Shown: positions 1 to 6,408, numbered from the stretch's first letter. The stretch is DNA of 9,967 nucleotides from Desulfotomaculum sp. (GCA_012961725.1 DTYU01000202.1:1-9967); one strand, 5' to 3'. The notes: a model not told the origin generated them from the letters alone. A program made the numbers and translations.

Positions 1-119
1 CTGCTAGCCTCGGGGCCTCGGGTTGAGTTTAACAGATAAGGGGGCGAGACGGCAAGTGTAGATATCACCATGAGACGTTTCGCGGCAATTGCACACAGGC
101 AAGGCTTTACGCGGCGGAG

Positions 120-1103
120 ATGGAGGCACGTTTTAAGCGGCGTACGGGGCCGCGGAAGGCGGCAATGACCTTGGGCAAGTATCTGGAGCTATGGCTGGAG
201 CAGGTAGCTCCGCCAGTGGTGGCTGAGTCTACGTGGAACACCTACACCTGGCATGTGCGGCAATTACAACCCCACATCGGTCACCTGGAGCTGTATAACT
301 TAACCGGCTTTGACTTGCAGCAGGGTTTGCGAAGCTTGTTTAAAAAAAACCCCGTGACGGTACAAAAAACCCTGGGTACGCTAAAAACGGCGCTTCGGCA
401 GGCGGTAGCCTGGGGGCGTTTGCACAGCGATCCAACCGCCGGGTTGAAAGCACCCCGGGTGCCGCGTCGGGAGCGGCGGGTACTGACCCCGGAGGAGTTG
501 GCACGATTACTGGATGTTCTGAGACACTTCAGGCACGGACTCCCGGTGCGTCTGTTAGCGCTTACCGGGATGCGGCTGGGGGAAGTACTCGGGCTGAAAT
601 GGGACGACGTGGATTTGAGAGCAGGGACGGTAACGATACGTCGAAGCATAGACACCAAGCGACGTAAATTTAAAGTTTTCGATGAGCCAAAAACGCCTGC
701 GTCGAGGCGGACGCTGAGCCTCGACGCGGAAACTGTCCGGATGCTGGAAGAACATCGCCGCCGCCAAATCACAGCAACGAAAGTGGTATCTTTGTCTCGC
801 AGCGATCTGGTCTTCGGGAGAAATCGGCCGCTGAAGGCAGATTCGGTTTGGAAGACCCTACGACGAGCACTGAAAAGGGCGGGGTTGCCTGCCATCTGCC
901 CGCATGACCTGCGGCATACGGCGGGGAGCCTCCTGCTGGACGGCGGGGTGCCTTTGGCGACGGTCTCGCACTTCCTGGGGCATTCAAACCCTGGTGTCAC
1001 CGCGGCGATCTACGCGCATCCCGTCAGACGGATGTGCAACGTTGCAGATACACTGCTCGGTAGCGCAGACAAAATGGCCGACAAACGCCGCAGGAACCGC
1101 TAA
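120..1103 (+). CDS. Tyrosine site-specific recombinase (phage-type integrase), 5' end eroded
   Basis: A 327-residue integrase that cuts and rejoins DNA at attachment sites through a phosphotyrosine link. Residues 17-110 match the core-binding SAM-like domain (TLGKYLELWLEQV, then ALRQAVAWGRLHSDP). Residues 120-300 are the catalytic domain. The full set is visible: R152 (TGMRLGE), K191 (EPKTP hairpin), H262 and R265 (HDLRH), H288 (LGHSN) and nucleophile Y298 (IYAHP). The usual N-terminal arm-binding domain is missing. The frame stays open back to 33, and codons 57-119 still read like the end of that domain (RYHHETFRG), yet there is no ATG, GTG or TTG there and in-frame stops lie at 24-26 and 30-32. 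ATG 120 is therefore the first usable start, without a good ribosome binding site. The gene may be a decaying relic of an integrated element lying to the left. Family call is secure; activity is doubtful. Confidence 0.9.
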   Translation: MEARFKRRTGPRKAAMTLGKYLELWLEQVAPPVVAESTWNTYTWHVRQLQPHIGHLELYNLTGFDLQQGLRSLFKKNPVTVQKTLGTLKTALRQAVAWGRLHSDPTAGLKAPRVPRRERRVLTPEELARLLDVLRHFRHGLPVRLLALTGMRLGEVLGLKWDDVDLRAGTVTIRRSIDTKRRKFKVFDEPKTPASRRTLSLDAETVRMLEEHRRRQITATKVVSLSRSDLVFGRNRPLKADSVWKTLRRALKRAGLPAICPHDLRHTAGSLLLDGGVPLATVSHFLGHSNPGVTAAIYAHPVRRMCNVADTLLGSADKMADKRRRNR

Positions 1104-1117
1104 CGACGCGGGTTTTA

Positions 1118-1150
1118 GGTGGAGTACGATTGTTCAATTCCTACTCCGCC
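1118..1150. repeat. Strong imperfect palindrome just after the integrase
   Basis: GGTGGAGTA (1118-1126) pairs with TACTCCGCC (1142-1150) over nine positions with one G-T wobble. Inside the loop, ATTG (1129-1132) pairs with CAAT (1135-1138). It begins 14 bases after the integrase stop. There is no T-run, so it is not a classical terminator. It could be an RNA stem-loop or a recombinase core site with inverted arms. The stretch around GTTCAATTCC followed by CCGCCCGCCA vaguely resembles a tRNA 3' end, but no T-stem forms. The structure is seen directly; the role is inference. Confidence 0.6.
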
Positions 1151-1170
1151 CGCCATACTGGTACCGAAAG

Positions 1171-1203
1171 AACCCGCGTGGCTGTACGCTTCGCGGGTTT
1201 TTT
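1171..1203 (+). terminator. Rho-independent terminator after the integrase
   Basis: AACCCGCG (1171-1178) and CGCGGGTT (1192-1199) form a perfect 8-bp stem around a 13-base loop, followed by a T-run through 1203. It lies 67 bases past the integrase stop and fits as its terminator. On the other strand the stem is followed only by CTTTC, so it may also weakly stop minus-strand transcripts from the HD-GYP gene. Confidence 0.75.
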
Positions 1204-1410
1204 ATTTCAAGGAGGAGGCCGGGCTGGGTTCCGGCAGGAATGTTGATTTTCGGCACTCTCCACACCTAAGCAGAACCAAAATCTGGTTCCGGTGCCGGGA
1301 GAAGGCCGGCTGGGAAGGACCGCCAGCTTTCAATACAAAAGCTCCAACAATAATCGGGGCGTATCTCTTGCTATTTTTGGGCGGAATTGCGTGATAGGAT
1401 GAAATACCAG
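1204..1410. other. Gap between the convergent integrase and HD-GYP genes
   Basis: No convincing gene here. Two small structures are visible. One is nested: CGGCAC (1251-1256) with GTGCCG (1292-1297), enclosing GAACCA (1273-1278) with TGGTTC (1284-1289). The other is a hairpin, AGCTTT (1325-1330) with AAAGCT (1338-1343). Neither is followed by a T-run on either strand. The short open frames here lack start signals and recognisable protein content. Confidence 0.5.
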
Positions 1411-2484
1411 TTACCCATAAAACCCAAACCCTTTCGTTGAAAAAAGCCTCACGCAAATATCTACCACGTCGGGATCGTAAAGCATACCCTTGTTAGCCGA
1501 GATCTCCTCCAGGGCTTTTTCCACGCCGAGGGCCGGCCGGTAGGGCCGGTGAGAGGCCATCGCCTCAACCACGTCGGCCACCGCCAAGATTCTCGCCTCG
1601 CGGCATATCTCGACATCCTTCAACCCGAACGGGTAACCGGACCCGTTCAATCTTTCATGGTGCTGTAACACGATCTGCGCTATGGGCCACGGAAACTCGA
1701 TCTCCTTGAGTATGTCATAACCGACCCTGGGGTGAACGTGAATCAGTTCAAACTCGGTCTTTGTCAGCCGGGCGGGTTTATTCAGGATTTCGACCGGTAC
1801 TCCCACCTTGCCGATGTCGTGCACCAGTGCGGCCATCTGGATTCCGCGAAGTTGCTCTTCCGGAAATCCGAATTCCTCTGCAATCGCGCACGCAAGGTCT
1901 GCAACCCGGAACTGATGGCCGGCTGTATAAGCATCCCTCATCTCGACCACCCTTGCCATTCCCTGGATGGCCTGGAGGAGGACCCGCTGAAGTTTGTTAA
2001 GGGTCTTCTTCCGCGCCTCCTCCGTTTGTTTCAAAATGGTGATGTCGCGGACGGAGCACAGGACACCGATTACCTCCCCGGATTCGTCAATCACCGGGTT
2101 TTTTGCAACATAGAGCCACTTCCTCCCGGACACGCCGGTGACCTCTTCCTCCTGTACCTGCGGCCGCTTGTTTTCGATAACCCTTATATCATCAGCACGG
2201 TACTTTTCCGCTTCCTCGGGAGGGAAAAGGTCATAATCGGTTTTGCCGATTATTTCCCTTTGCTCCTTGCCTAAAAAGCGACAAAAAGCGGCGTTTACGA
2301 ACCGGTAGACCAAGTTTTCATCCTTCAGGACAAGCTGGTCGGGTGTGACATTTAGAATCTTTTGCAGCAGTCTCCCGGACTCTTCAATGCGGTTTCGGGC
2401 GGCGTCTTCAAGCTGGTTTGCAAGCCGGTACAACGACTCAAGCTCGTTTAAGAGTTGGCTGATAACGCCTTTTTCGCCAAGCAT
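1411..2484 (-). CDS. PAS domain plus HD-GYP domain protein (probable c-di-GMP phosphodiesterase)
   Basis: A 357-residue signalling protein without signal peptide or membrane segment, so probably cytoplasmic. Residues 1-40 look helical. Residues 40-155 form a PAS/PAC sensor (ILNVTPDQLVLKDENLVYRF, IGKTDYDLFP, VLCSVRDIT). A short linker helix leads into an HD-GYP domain at about 165-357. Its metal-binding and signature residues are present: H190 (YTAGH), H222-D223 with K226 (HDIGK), H251, H275-H276, the GYP signature at 283-285 and D304 in the VADVVEAMASHRPYR segment. HD-GYP proteins hydrolyse cyclic-di-GMP to pGpG or GMP; what the PAS domain senses cannot be told. The start has CCTCC on the plus strand (2497-2501), a GGAGG site 12 bases upstream, rather long spacing. 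No GGDEF partner is in the window. Domain calls are firm; activity is inferred from the motifs. Confidence 0.93.
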   Translation of the reverse strand: MLGEKGVISQLLNELESLYRLANQLEDAARNRIEESGRLLQKILNVTPDQLVLKDENLVYRFVNAAFCRFLGKEQREIIGKTDYDLFPPEEAEKYRADDIRVIENKRPQVQEEEVTGVSGRKWLYVAKNPVIDESGEVIGVLCSVRDITILKQTEEARKKTLNKLQRVLLQAIQGMARVVEMRDAYTAGHQFRVADLACAIAEEFGFPEEQLRGIQMAALVHDIGKVGVPVEILNKPARLTKTEFELIHVHPRVGYDILKEIEFPWPIAQIVLQHHERLNGSGYPFGLKDVEICREARILAVADVVEAMASHRPYRPALGVEKALEEISANKGMLYDPDVVDICVRLFSTKGFGFYG

Positions 2485-2636
2485 TTATCGAAATAACCTC
2501 CAATAAAAGGCCACAGGTCTACGCTGCTCAATAATCTTCGACCTTTTCCTGCAAATTCCTCCTGTTTATGAGTCAAGTTTTAGCGAAATCAGTAAACTTT
2601 TTGCTTGAACAGGGGCTCATTTTTTAATTCCCGCTC

Positions 2637-2666
2637 TGGCACCCGGCGGTGTTTTTCCTGTATACT
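2637..2666 (+). promoter_or_regulatory. Candidate promoter for the YkgJ-led operon
   Basis: TATACT at 2661-2666 is a good -10 box, 37 bases before the chosen TTG start. The matching -35 position (TGGCAC, 2637-2642, spacer 18) is poor. It is the best candidate in the divergent region but rests on the -10 box alone. Confidence 0.35.
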
Positions 2667-2689
2667 TAAACCTAAGGGAACGGTTTCAG

Positions 2690-2696
2690 AAAGGAG
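2690..2696 (+). promoter_or_regulatory. Ribosome binding site deciding the TTG start of the YkgJ gene
   Basis: AAAGGAG lies 7 bases before TTG 2704. It favours that start over the in-frame TTG at 2605, which has no such site and would put the likely -10 box inside the gene. Confidence 0.7.
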
Positions 2697-2703
2697 TTGC
2701 CTC

Positions 2704-3351
2704 TTGGCGGTTAAGGTATCTTTGTGGCATTGCCGGAGCGCGTGGGGTTATGACGTCACGGTTCACAGCAAGGCAGCGACCGTAGAGGACTATCTTGACG
2801 CACTGGATCAGGCTTTTGCAAGCCTCCCGCTTACCCGTCTCCGGCGTCCGGAAGAACCTGCCTGCCATGGATGCGATCGCTGCTGCGCGGAACGGGCGCC
2901 GCTTACCATAATGGATTGCCTGAGTCTTTCGGTCGCCACAGAAACGCGCACGCTCAACGATTTTCTGATACATTATACTAAAGTGGCGGTGACGGGCCCT
3001 GTGGTGGACATCACCCTGCGGCGGCTTGAGGATGGGTACTGCGTTTTCCTCGACCGCAAAGCCCGCACCTGCAGGGTTTACCCGGTGCGGCCGTTTGTTT
3101 GCCGGACCTTTTTTTGCTGCCCGGCCACCTCGCGGGCACTTGCCTTGCGGGAAGCGATTGTGAATAAGGGTGAAGATGAACTGGTCCGCCGGTGGCTTCG
3201 AACCCGGCGTGTAGTGCATTATGCCGAAATGCCGCGGGTGAGATCCCGCGACTGGCCGAAGACACCATTTGCCGAAAAGTGGGACTACAGCGCTGTAAAG
3301 CTCCGGTCGGTTGTCTCCCGATCCCTCTGGCGGGAGTTGAGTGCACTATAA
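2704..3351 (+). CDS. YkgJ-family cysteine-cluster protein
   Basis: A 215-residue protein of the YkgJ / UPF0153 type, thought to bind zinc or an iron-sulfur cluster; the reaction is unknown. The family pattern is clear: C54-x2-C57-x2-CC60-61 (CHGCDRCC), C113 in DGYCVFLD, C123 and the CRVYPVRPFVCR block ending at C133, then a further pair C138-C139. No membrane segment or signal peptide is seen. The start is TTG 2704, supported by an AAAGGAG site and by the N-terminal helix falling into place (TVEDYLDALDQAF). It is the first of four close genes; acylphosphatase follows after 22 bases, so they are probably co-transcribed. Some family members sit beside flagellar or modification genes, but nothing here narrows the role. 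Confidence 0.88.
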   Translation: MAVKVSLWHCRSAWGYDVTVHSKAATVEDYLDALDQAFASLPLTRLRRPEEPACHGCDRCCAERAPLTIMDCLSLSVATETRTLNDFLIHYTKVAVTGPVVDITLRRLEDGYCVFLDRKARTCRVYPVRPFVCRTFFCCPATSRALALREAIVNKGEDELVRRWLRTRRVVHYAEMPRVRSRDWPKTPFAEKWDYSAVKLRSVVSRSLWRELSAL

Positions 3352-3361
3352 GGATGGTTCC

Positions 3362-3366
3362 GGAGG
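3362..3366 (+). promoter_or_regulatory. Ribosome binding site of acyP
   Basis: GGAGG lies 7 bases upstream of ATG 3374. It rules out the longer reading from GTG 3341, which would overlap the end of the YkgJ gene and add residues foreign to the family. Confidence 0.75.
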
Positions 3367-3373
3367 TGCAGGA

Positions 3374-3652
3374 ATGCAGAAGGTACGGGCGCATGTAATA
3401 GTAAAAGGCAGGGTCCAGGGAGTCTACTTCCGTGATTCCACCCGGGAGGAGGCGTTTGCCGCTGGAGTAAACGGCTGGGTCAGGAATCTGCCGGACGGTT
3501 CTGTAGAAGCAGTCTTTGAGGGAAAACGGGAGGCAGTGGAAAGACTGATTTCATGGTGCAAAAAAGGGCCGCCCGCGGCCCGGGTAACGGAGGTAACGGT
3601 AAACTGGGAAGACCGGTGGGAAAACCTGGGCGGCTTCAGTATCCGTCGGTAG
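3374..3652 (+). CDS. acyP: Acylphosphatase
   Basis: A 92-residue small cytoplasmic enzyme that hydrolyses acyl phosphates such as acetyl phosphate or 1,3-bisphosphoglycerate to the carboxylate and phosphate. The length is typical of the family. The phosphate-binding loop GRVQGVYFR (residues 12-20) carries catalytic R20, and GWVRNLPDGSVEAVFEG (34-50) carries catalytic N38; both signatures are intact. The C-terminal strand GGFSIRR is also typical. ATG 3374 with a GGAGG site is clearly the right start. The gene lies between the YkgJ gene (22-base gap) and the PIN gene (18-base gap), in the same probable operon. Acylphosphatase genes wander widely in bacterial genomes, so the neighbours say little about its job. 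Confidence 0.97.
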   Translation: MQKVRAHVIVKGRVQGVYFRDSTREEAFAAGVNGWVRNLPDGSVEAVFEGKREAVERLISWCKKGPPAARVTEVTVNWEDRWENLGGFSIRR

Positions 3653-3656
3653 GAGC

Positions 3657-3663
3657 AAGGAGG
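3657..3663 (+). promoter_or_regulatory. Perfect ribosome binding site of the PIN gene
   Basis: AAGGAGG stands 7 bases before ATG 3671. It argues that translation begins here, so that the unusual N-terminal extension is translated, rather than at the internal ATG 4118, which has only a weak AGG upstream. Confidence 0.75.
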
Positions 3664-3670
3664 AACGCTT

Positions 3671-4612
3671 ATGCAGAAGGATCAAAAGAACTCCGGCTCG
3701 AGGGCCGATAAGGATTCAACCCTTTTTCTCAATGGAGGAAGGCCGCATAACCCAGAGGTACGAGACAGGCACTCCGGCGATATTCAGGCCCCAGAGAGGC
3801 AAGAAGACCGTTCAAAACCCGAAGGGCGTGGCGGTCCGCCGGTCGCGGCCCGGATTGGCAACTTCCGGCAACAGCGGGTATTTGCATCTCCAAATCGACC
3901 GCCTTTGGCAAGCCCGCGTCGAAGGACCTGTCAAAAGCGGCAGGGATGTAACATCCCGGACATCTTGCAGCCGACTTTCGATACTGTAAAGGATCTTCTA
4001 CGAAAGATTCTGAAGCCTCTCCGGCCATTTGCTCGAGAAAGGGCACGCCTGAGAGCTGCCCCGAAGGAGCCGGGCAAACCGTTTTCGTTGGCACCGAAAA
4101 CCCAGGCTCCAAATATGGTAAAGCGAAGCTCCTCGCCTCGCCCTGCGAGACAAGTAGCGTCAAGGGAGACGAGGTCCAAGCCGCGCATTGTAGTAGATAC
4201 GAACGTGATAATGGGGGGACTAATCAATCCATCAAAGGCATCCGGACGCATTATCCGCATCTGGCTTGAGGGGAAGGTGGATGTCGTGGTGAGCCCGGCC
4301 TTGCTTGAAGAATACCTCCACATCTTTAACCGGATGCAATTCGGTCCAAAAGAAGCGGTCGCCAGGCGGCAGGAGGCGATGCAGAAACTCCTCTGTCATA
4401 AGAATGTGGCGCTCGTTCAGCCGGAGTTTAGACTCGAGGCGGTTAAAGAGGACCCCTCGGACAACCGGCTGATAGAATGCGCGGTTTCGGGCCGTGCCGA
4501 CTTTATTATCTCCCAGGACAGGCACCTGTTGGCCATCGGGGAGTATTCCGGCATCAAGATTTTGCGCGCACAAGCCTTTCTCTTGCAGGGATATCCGGAG
4601 GGCAGAGGTTAG
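3671..4612 (+). CDS. PIN-domain protein (TIGR00305/COG1569 type) with long basic N-terminal extension
   Basis: A 313-residue protein. Residues 171-305 form a PIN domain, a metal-dependent ribonuclease fold often used by type II toxins. Acidic positions are present: D176 (VVDTNVIMGG), E213 or E214 (SPALLEEY), D264 (DPSDNRLIECAV) and D283 (ISQDRHLL). Relatives are usually 130-160 residues and lack anything like residues 1-170. That stretch has about 26 Arg, 13 Lys and 21 Pro, no recognisable domain, and one likely helix (DTVKDLLRKILKPLRPF, 104-120). It could be a disordered RNA-binding tail, or decayed DNA read through by chance. Against the latter, the start has a perfect AAGGAGG site. If M149 (ATG 4118) were used, the product would be a normal-sized PIN protein of 165 residues. 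No antitoxin gene is recognisable beside it; the neighbours are acyP and the radical SAM gene. PIN identity is secure, toxin role is not. Confidence 0.85.
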   Translation: MQKDQKNSGSRADKDSTLFLNGGRPHNPEVRDRHSGDIQAPERQEDRSKPEGRGGPPVAARIGNFRQQRVFASPNRPPLASPRRRTCQKRQGCNIPDILQPTFDTVKDLLRKILKPLRPFARERARLRAAPKEPGKPFSLAPKTQAPNMVKRSSSPRPARQVASRETRSKPRIVVDTNVIMGGLINPSKASGRIIRIWLEGKVDVVVSPALLEEYLHIFNRMQFGPKEAVARRQEAMQKLLCHKNVALVQPEFRLEAVKEDPSDNRLIECAVSGRADFIISQDRHLLAIGEYSGIKILRAQAFLLQGYPEGRG

Positions 4613-4621
4613 GATAGCAAC

Positions 4622-5551
4622 ATGGAGAAACGATATTACACCTTCCGCCGTTTTCTCCGGGGATTGTTGGGAAGCCCTGTTTACAAGATTCCACTGGATG
4701 CAGGCTTTGGATGTCCAAACAGGGACGGTACTGCCGGGGTTGGTGGATGTACCTTTTGTCTAAACCGGGCGTTCAGTCCGTTTGCCGGGGATAGAACAGC
4801 AGTCTCAGAGCAGCTCCGCGCCTTCAAGGCTGCAAGACGCCCTGGAGAGCGTTATATCGCGTATTTTCAGGCATACACGAATACCTATGCACCCCTTGAG
4901 ACCCTGCGCGGTCTTTATGAGGAGGCCCTGAGTGACCCGGATGTGGTAGGGCTGGCCGTCGCCACTCGGCCGGACTGTGTGCCGGATTCCGTGCTTGAGC
5001 TGTTGCAGGGTTATACCGGCCGCTGGATGGTATGGGTGGAGTATGGGCTTCAGTCCAGCAATAACGAGACGCTGAAGAGAATCAACCGGGGGCATGATTT
5101 CGCCGCGTTCCTCGACGCGGTTGGGCGCACCAAGGGCCGCGGGATTTATGTCGGCGCTCACGTGATCCTTGGCTTGCCGGGTGAAACACGGGCGGATCTT
5201 CTGCGGACGGCGGAAGCTCTCAACACCTCAGGCGTCGACGGGGTCAAACTGCACCACCTGCAGGTTTTCAAAGGGACTGCGCTTGCCGCGGAGTGGTCCG
5301 AAGGTCGCGTTGGTGTTCTTACTGTCGATGAATACGTATCCGTGGCGTGTGATTTTATCGAATCCCTCTCTCCCCAAACGGTGATCCTAAGGTTGGTAGG
5401 AGATGTCACGGACGAGGCGCTGCTCTTGGCACCGCGCTGGGGGGTAAGCAAGGCCCAAGTGATAGGCGCGATAGACGCTGAATTAGGTCGGCGGGGTACG
5501 CGCCAGGGCAGCCGGCTTAGTGAGATGTGCGAAACGAAAGGTAGGAGGTGA
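4622..5551 (+). CDS. TIGR01212-family radical SAM protein (YhcC-like)
   Basis: A 309-residue radical SAM enzyme. The cluster-binding motif is the long-spaced form of this family, C31-x11-C43-x2-C46 (CPNRDGTAGVGGCTFC), in place of the usual Cx3Cx2C. Further family blocks are AYFQAYTNTYAPLETL (84-99), VGLAVATRPDCVPD (112-125), VEYGLQSSNNETLKRINRGH (141-160) and GAHVILGLPGETR (181-193). The fold would bind a 4Fe-4S cluster and S-adenosylmethionine. The substrate is not established for this family as far as I know; RNA modification is often assumed. It begins 9 bases after the PIN gene stop with only a weak TAGGA upstream, suggesting translational coupling. It is the last gene of the probable operon starting at 2704. 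Length is normal and no key residue is missing. Confidence 0.93.
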   Translation: MEKRYYTFRRFLRGLLGSPVYKIPLDAGFGCPNRDGTAGVGGCTFCLNRAFSPFAGDRTAVSEQLRAFKAARRPGERYIAYFQAYTNTYAPLETLRGLYEEALSDPDVVGLAVATRPDCVPDSVLELLQGYTGRWMVWVEYGLQSSNNETLKRINRGHDFAAFLDAVGRTKGRGIYVGAHVILGLPGETRADLLRTAEALNTSGVDGVKLHHLQVFKGTALAAEWSEGRVGVLTVDEYVSVACDFIESLSPQTVILRLVGDVTDEALLLAPRWGVSKAQVIGAIDAELGRRGTRQGSRLSEMCETKGRR

Positions 5552-5591
5552 AAAGAACAGGGATTCGCGAGCCAGGGGTCGGGATACTTGA

Positions 5592-5613
5592 AGGAATTTG
5601 CCTGCGAATTCCT
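5592..5613. repeat. Short palindrome downstream of the radical SAM gene
   Basis: AGGAATT (5592-5598) and AATTCCT (5607-5613) pair perfectly around an 8-base loop, 40 bases after the radical SAM stop. No T-run follows, so it is not a standard terminator. It lies just before the tandem 44-base repeats. Confidence 0.5.
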
Positions 5614-5622
5614 ACAGACAAC

Positions 5623-5727
5623 CATTCTTGAACAGTAATTTAGTATGGTGTCCCCGTAATTTTACGCATTCTTGAACAGTAATTTAGTATGGTGTCCCCG
5701 TAATTTTACGTGTCCCCGTAATTTTAC
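5623..5727. repeat. Tandem 44-base repeat, two perfect copies and a 17-base partial
   Basis: Copy 1 is 5623-5666 and copy 2 is 5667-5710, identical base for base and directly abutting. The first starts with CATTCTTGAACAGTAATTTA and the unit ends with TGTCCCCGTAATTTTACG. A third copy of only the last part, TGTCCCCGTAATTTTAC, occupies 5711-5727. The array ends 18 bases before the start codon of the DUF4013 gene, with that gene's ribosome binding site immediately after it. The unit is AT-richer than its surroundings. GTCCCC-containing motifs of this look are, from memory, frequent near REP-associated tyrosine transposases, but no transposase is in the window. Confidence 0.95.
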
Positions 5728-5745
5728 TGAGGGAGGAAAATTTGG

Positions 5746-6408
5746 ATGAAGGTTGAAGAGGCTTTCCGCTTTCCCTTTCAAGACAAAGGACTCGAACGGC
5801 TTCTGATTGGCGGTCTCGTCACGATCATCCCCATAGTGAATATCGCATCTGCCGGCTATTTTGTCGAAGTAATGGAAAGAATCAATAATGGAAACTATGA
5901 GATGCCCTCCTGGAGCGGTTTCGGCGGAAAATTTCTCAAGGGTTTGGGTAACCTCGTCATTGCCCTGTTTTACGGGTTTATTCCGCTGCTGATAGTAGCA
6001 GCCGGTGCCGCCGGAAGTTACCGCCTTAGTGGAAACGGCATGCTGCTGCCGGTATTCGGCGGCCTGGTCTCAACAATCGGTTTTCTCTTGCTATTGGCGG
6101 CCTGGTTTATCATACCTATGAGCGTGGCAAGGTATGCATCAACCGGCTTGCTCGGAGAAGGGTTTCGCGTAAGCAGGGTGCTGCAGTACATCAGGGCGGT
6201 CTTGGGGCAGTACGCAGGTGTGTGCCTTTTAAGCATTGTTCTTTATTTCGTCGCCAGTTTGGTGAGCGGAATAATTCCAATATTGGGATTTATTATCTCG
6301 GCGTTCCTCACCTTCTACGTAATGGTTGTTACAGGCTTTCTCTTCGGTGAGGCGCACCGGGAGGCAGAATCTGTCTTATCGACGGGCGTTGGCAGTATTG
6401 TCAAGTAA
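5746..6408 (+). CDS. DUF4013 integral membrane protein
   Basis: A 220-residue membrane protein of the DUF4013 family, function unknown. The family's opening is visible: an amphipathic start with FRFPFQDKGLERLLIGG (residues 7-23), GYFVEVMERINNGNYEMPSW (37-56) and KFLKGL. About five hydrophobic segments can be seen, near 17-41, 68-90, 99-127, 155-177 and 178-201. A GGGAGG site at 5731-5736 precedes ATG 5746 with 9-base spacing. Its upstream region is the 44-base tandem array, so any promoter must lie within or before those repeats. The next gene follows after 58 bases in the same direction. No lipoprotein or cleavable signal is evident. The family call is good; nothing shows what it transports or organises. 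Confidence 0.85.
   Translation: MKVEEAFRFPFQDKGLERLLIGGLVTIIPIVNIASAGYFVEVMERINNGNYEMPSWSGFGGKFLKGLGNLVIALFYGFIPLLIVAAGAAGSYRLSGNGMLLPVFGGLVSTIGFLLLLAAWFIIPMSVARYASTGLLGEGFRVSRVLQYIRAVLGQYAGVCLLSIVLYFVASLVSGIIPILGFIISAFLTFYVMVVTGFLFGEAHREAESVLSTGVGSIVK

Noticed and set aside
1127..1155. Possible tRNA 3' end (GTTCAATTCC followed by CCGCCCGCCA)
   Set aside because: The five bases either side of the TTCAATT loop do not pair, and no 5' half of a tRNA is visible in the window.
1732..2274. Plus-strand frame inside the HD-GYP gene
   Set aside because: It is a shadow of the well-conserved minus-strand PAS/HD-GYP coding sequence.
2605..2703. Longer YkgJ protein from TTG 2605
   Set aside because: No ribosome site, and it would include the likely -10 box; TTG 2704 has AAAGGAG at correct spacing.
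2485..2703. Cyclic-di-GMP riboswitch in the divergent region beside the HD-GYP gene
   Set aside because: I looked for the conserved GEMM core sequences on both strands and did not find them.
3732..3989. Possible antitoxin in an alternative frame ahead of the PIN domain
   Set aside because: The 85-residue frame lies wholly inside the PIN reading frame, has no known antitoxin fold and ends well before the PIN domain.
3729..4163. Minus-strand frame opposite the PIN extension
   Set aside because: No ribosome site, no recognisable domain and antisense to a gene with a strong start signal. It is kept in mind only because the plus-strand extension is itself odd.
5623..5727. Possible CRISPR array from direct repeats
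   Set aside because: The copies abut with no spacers, there are only two full units and no cas genes are near.
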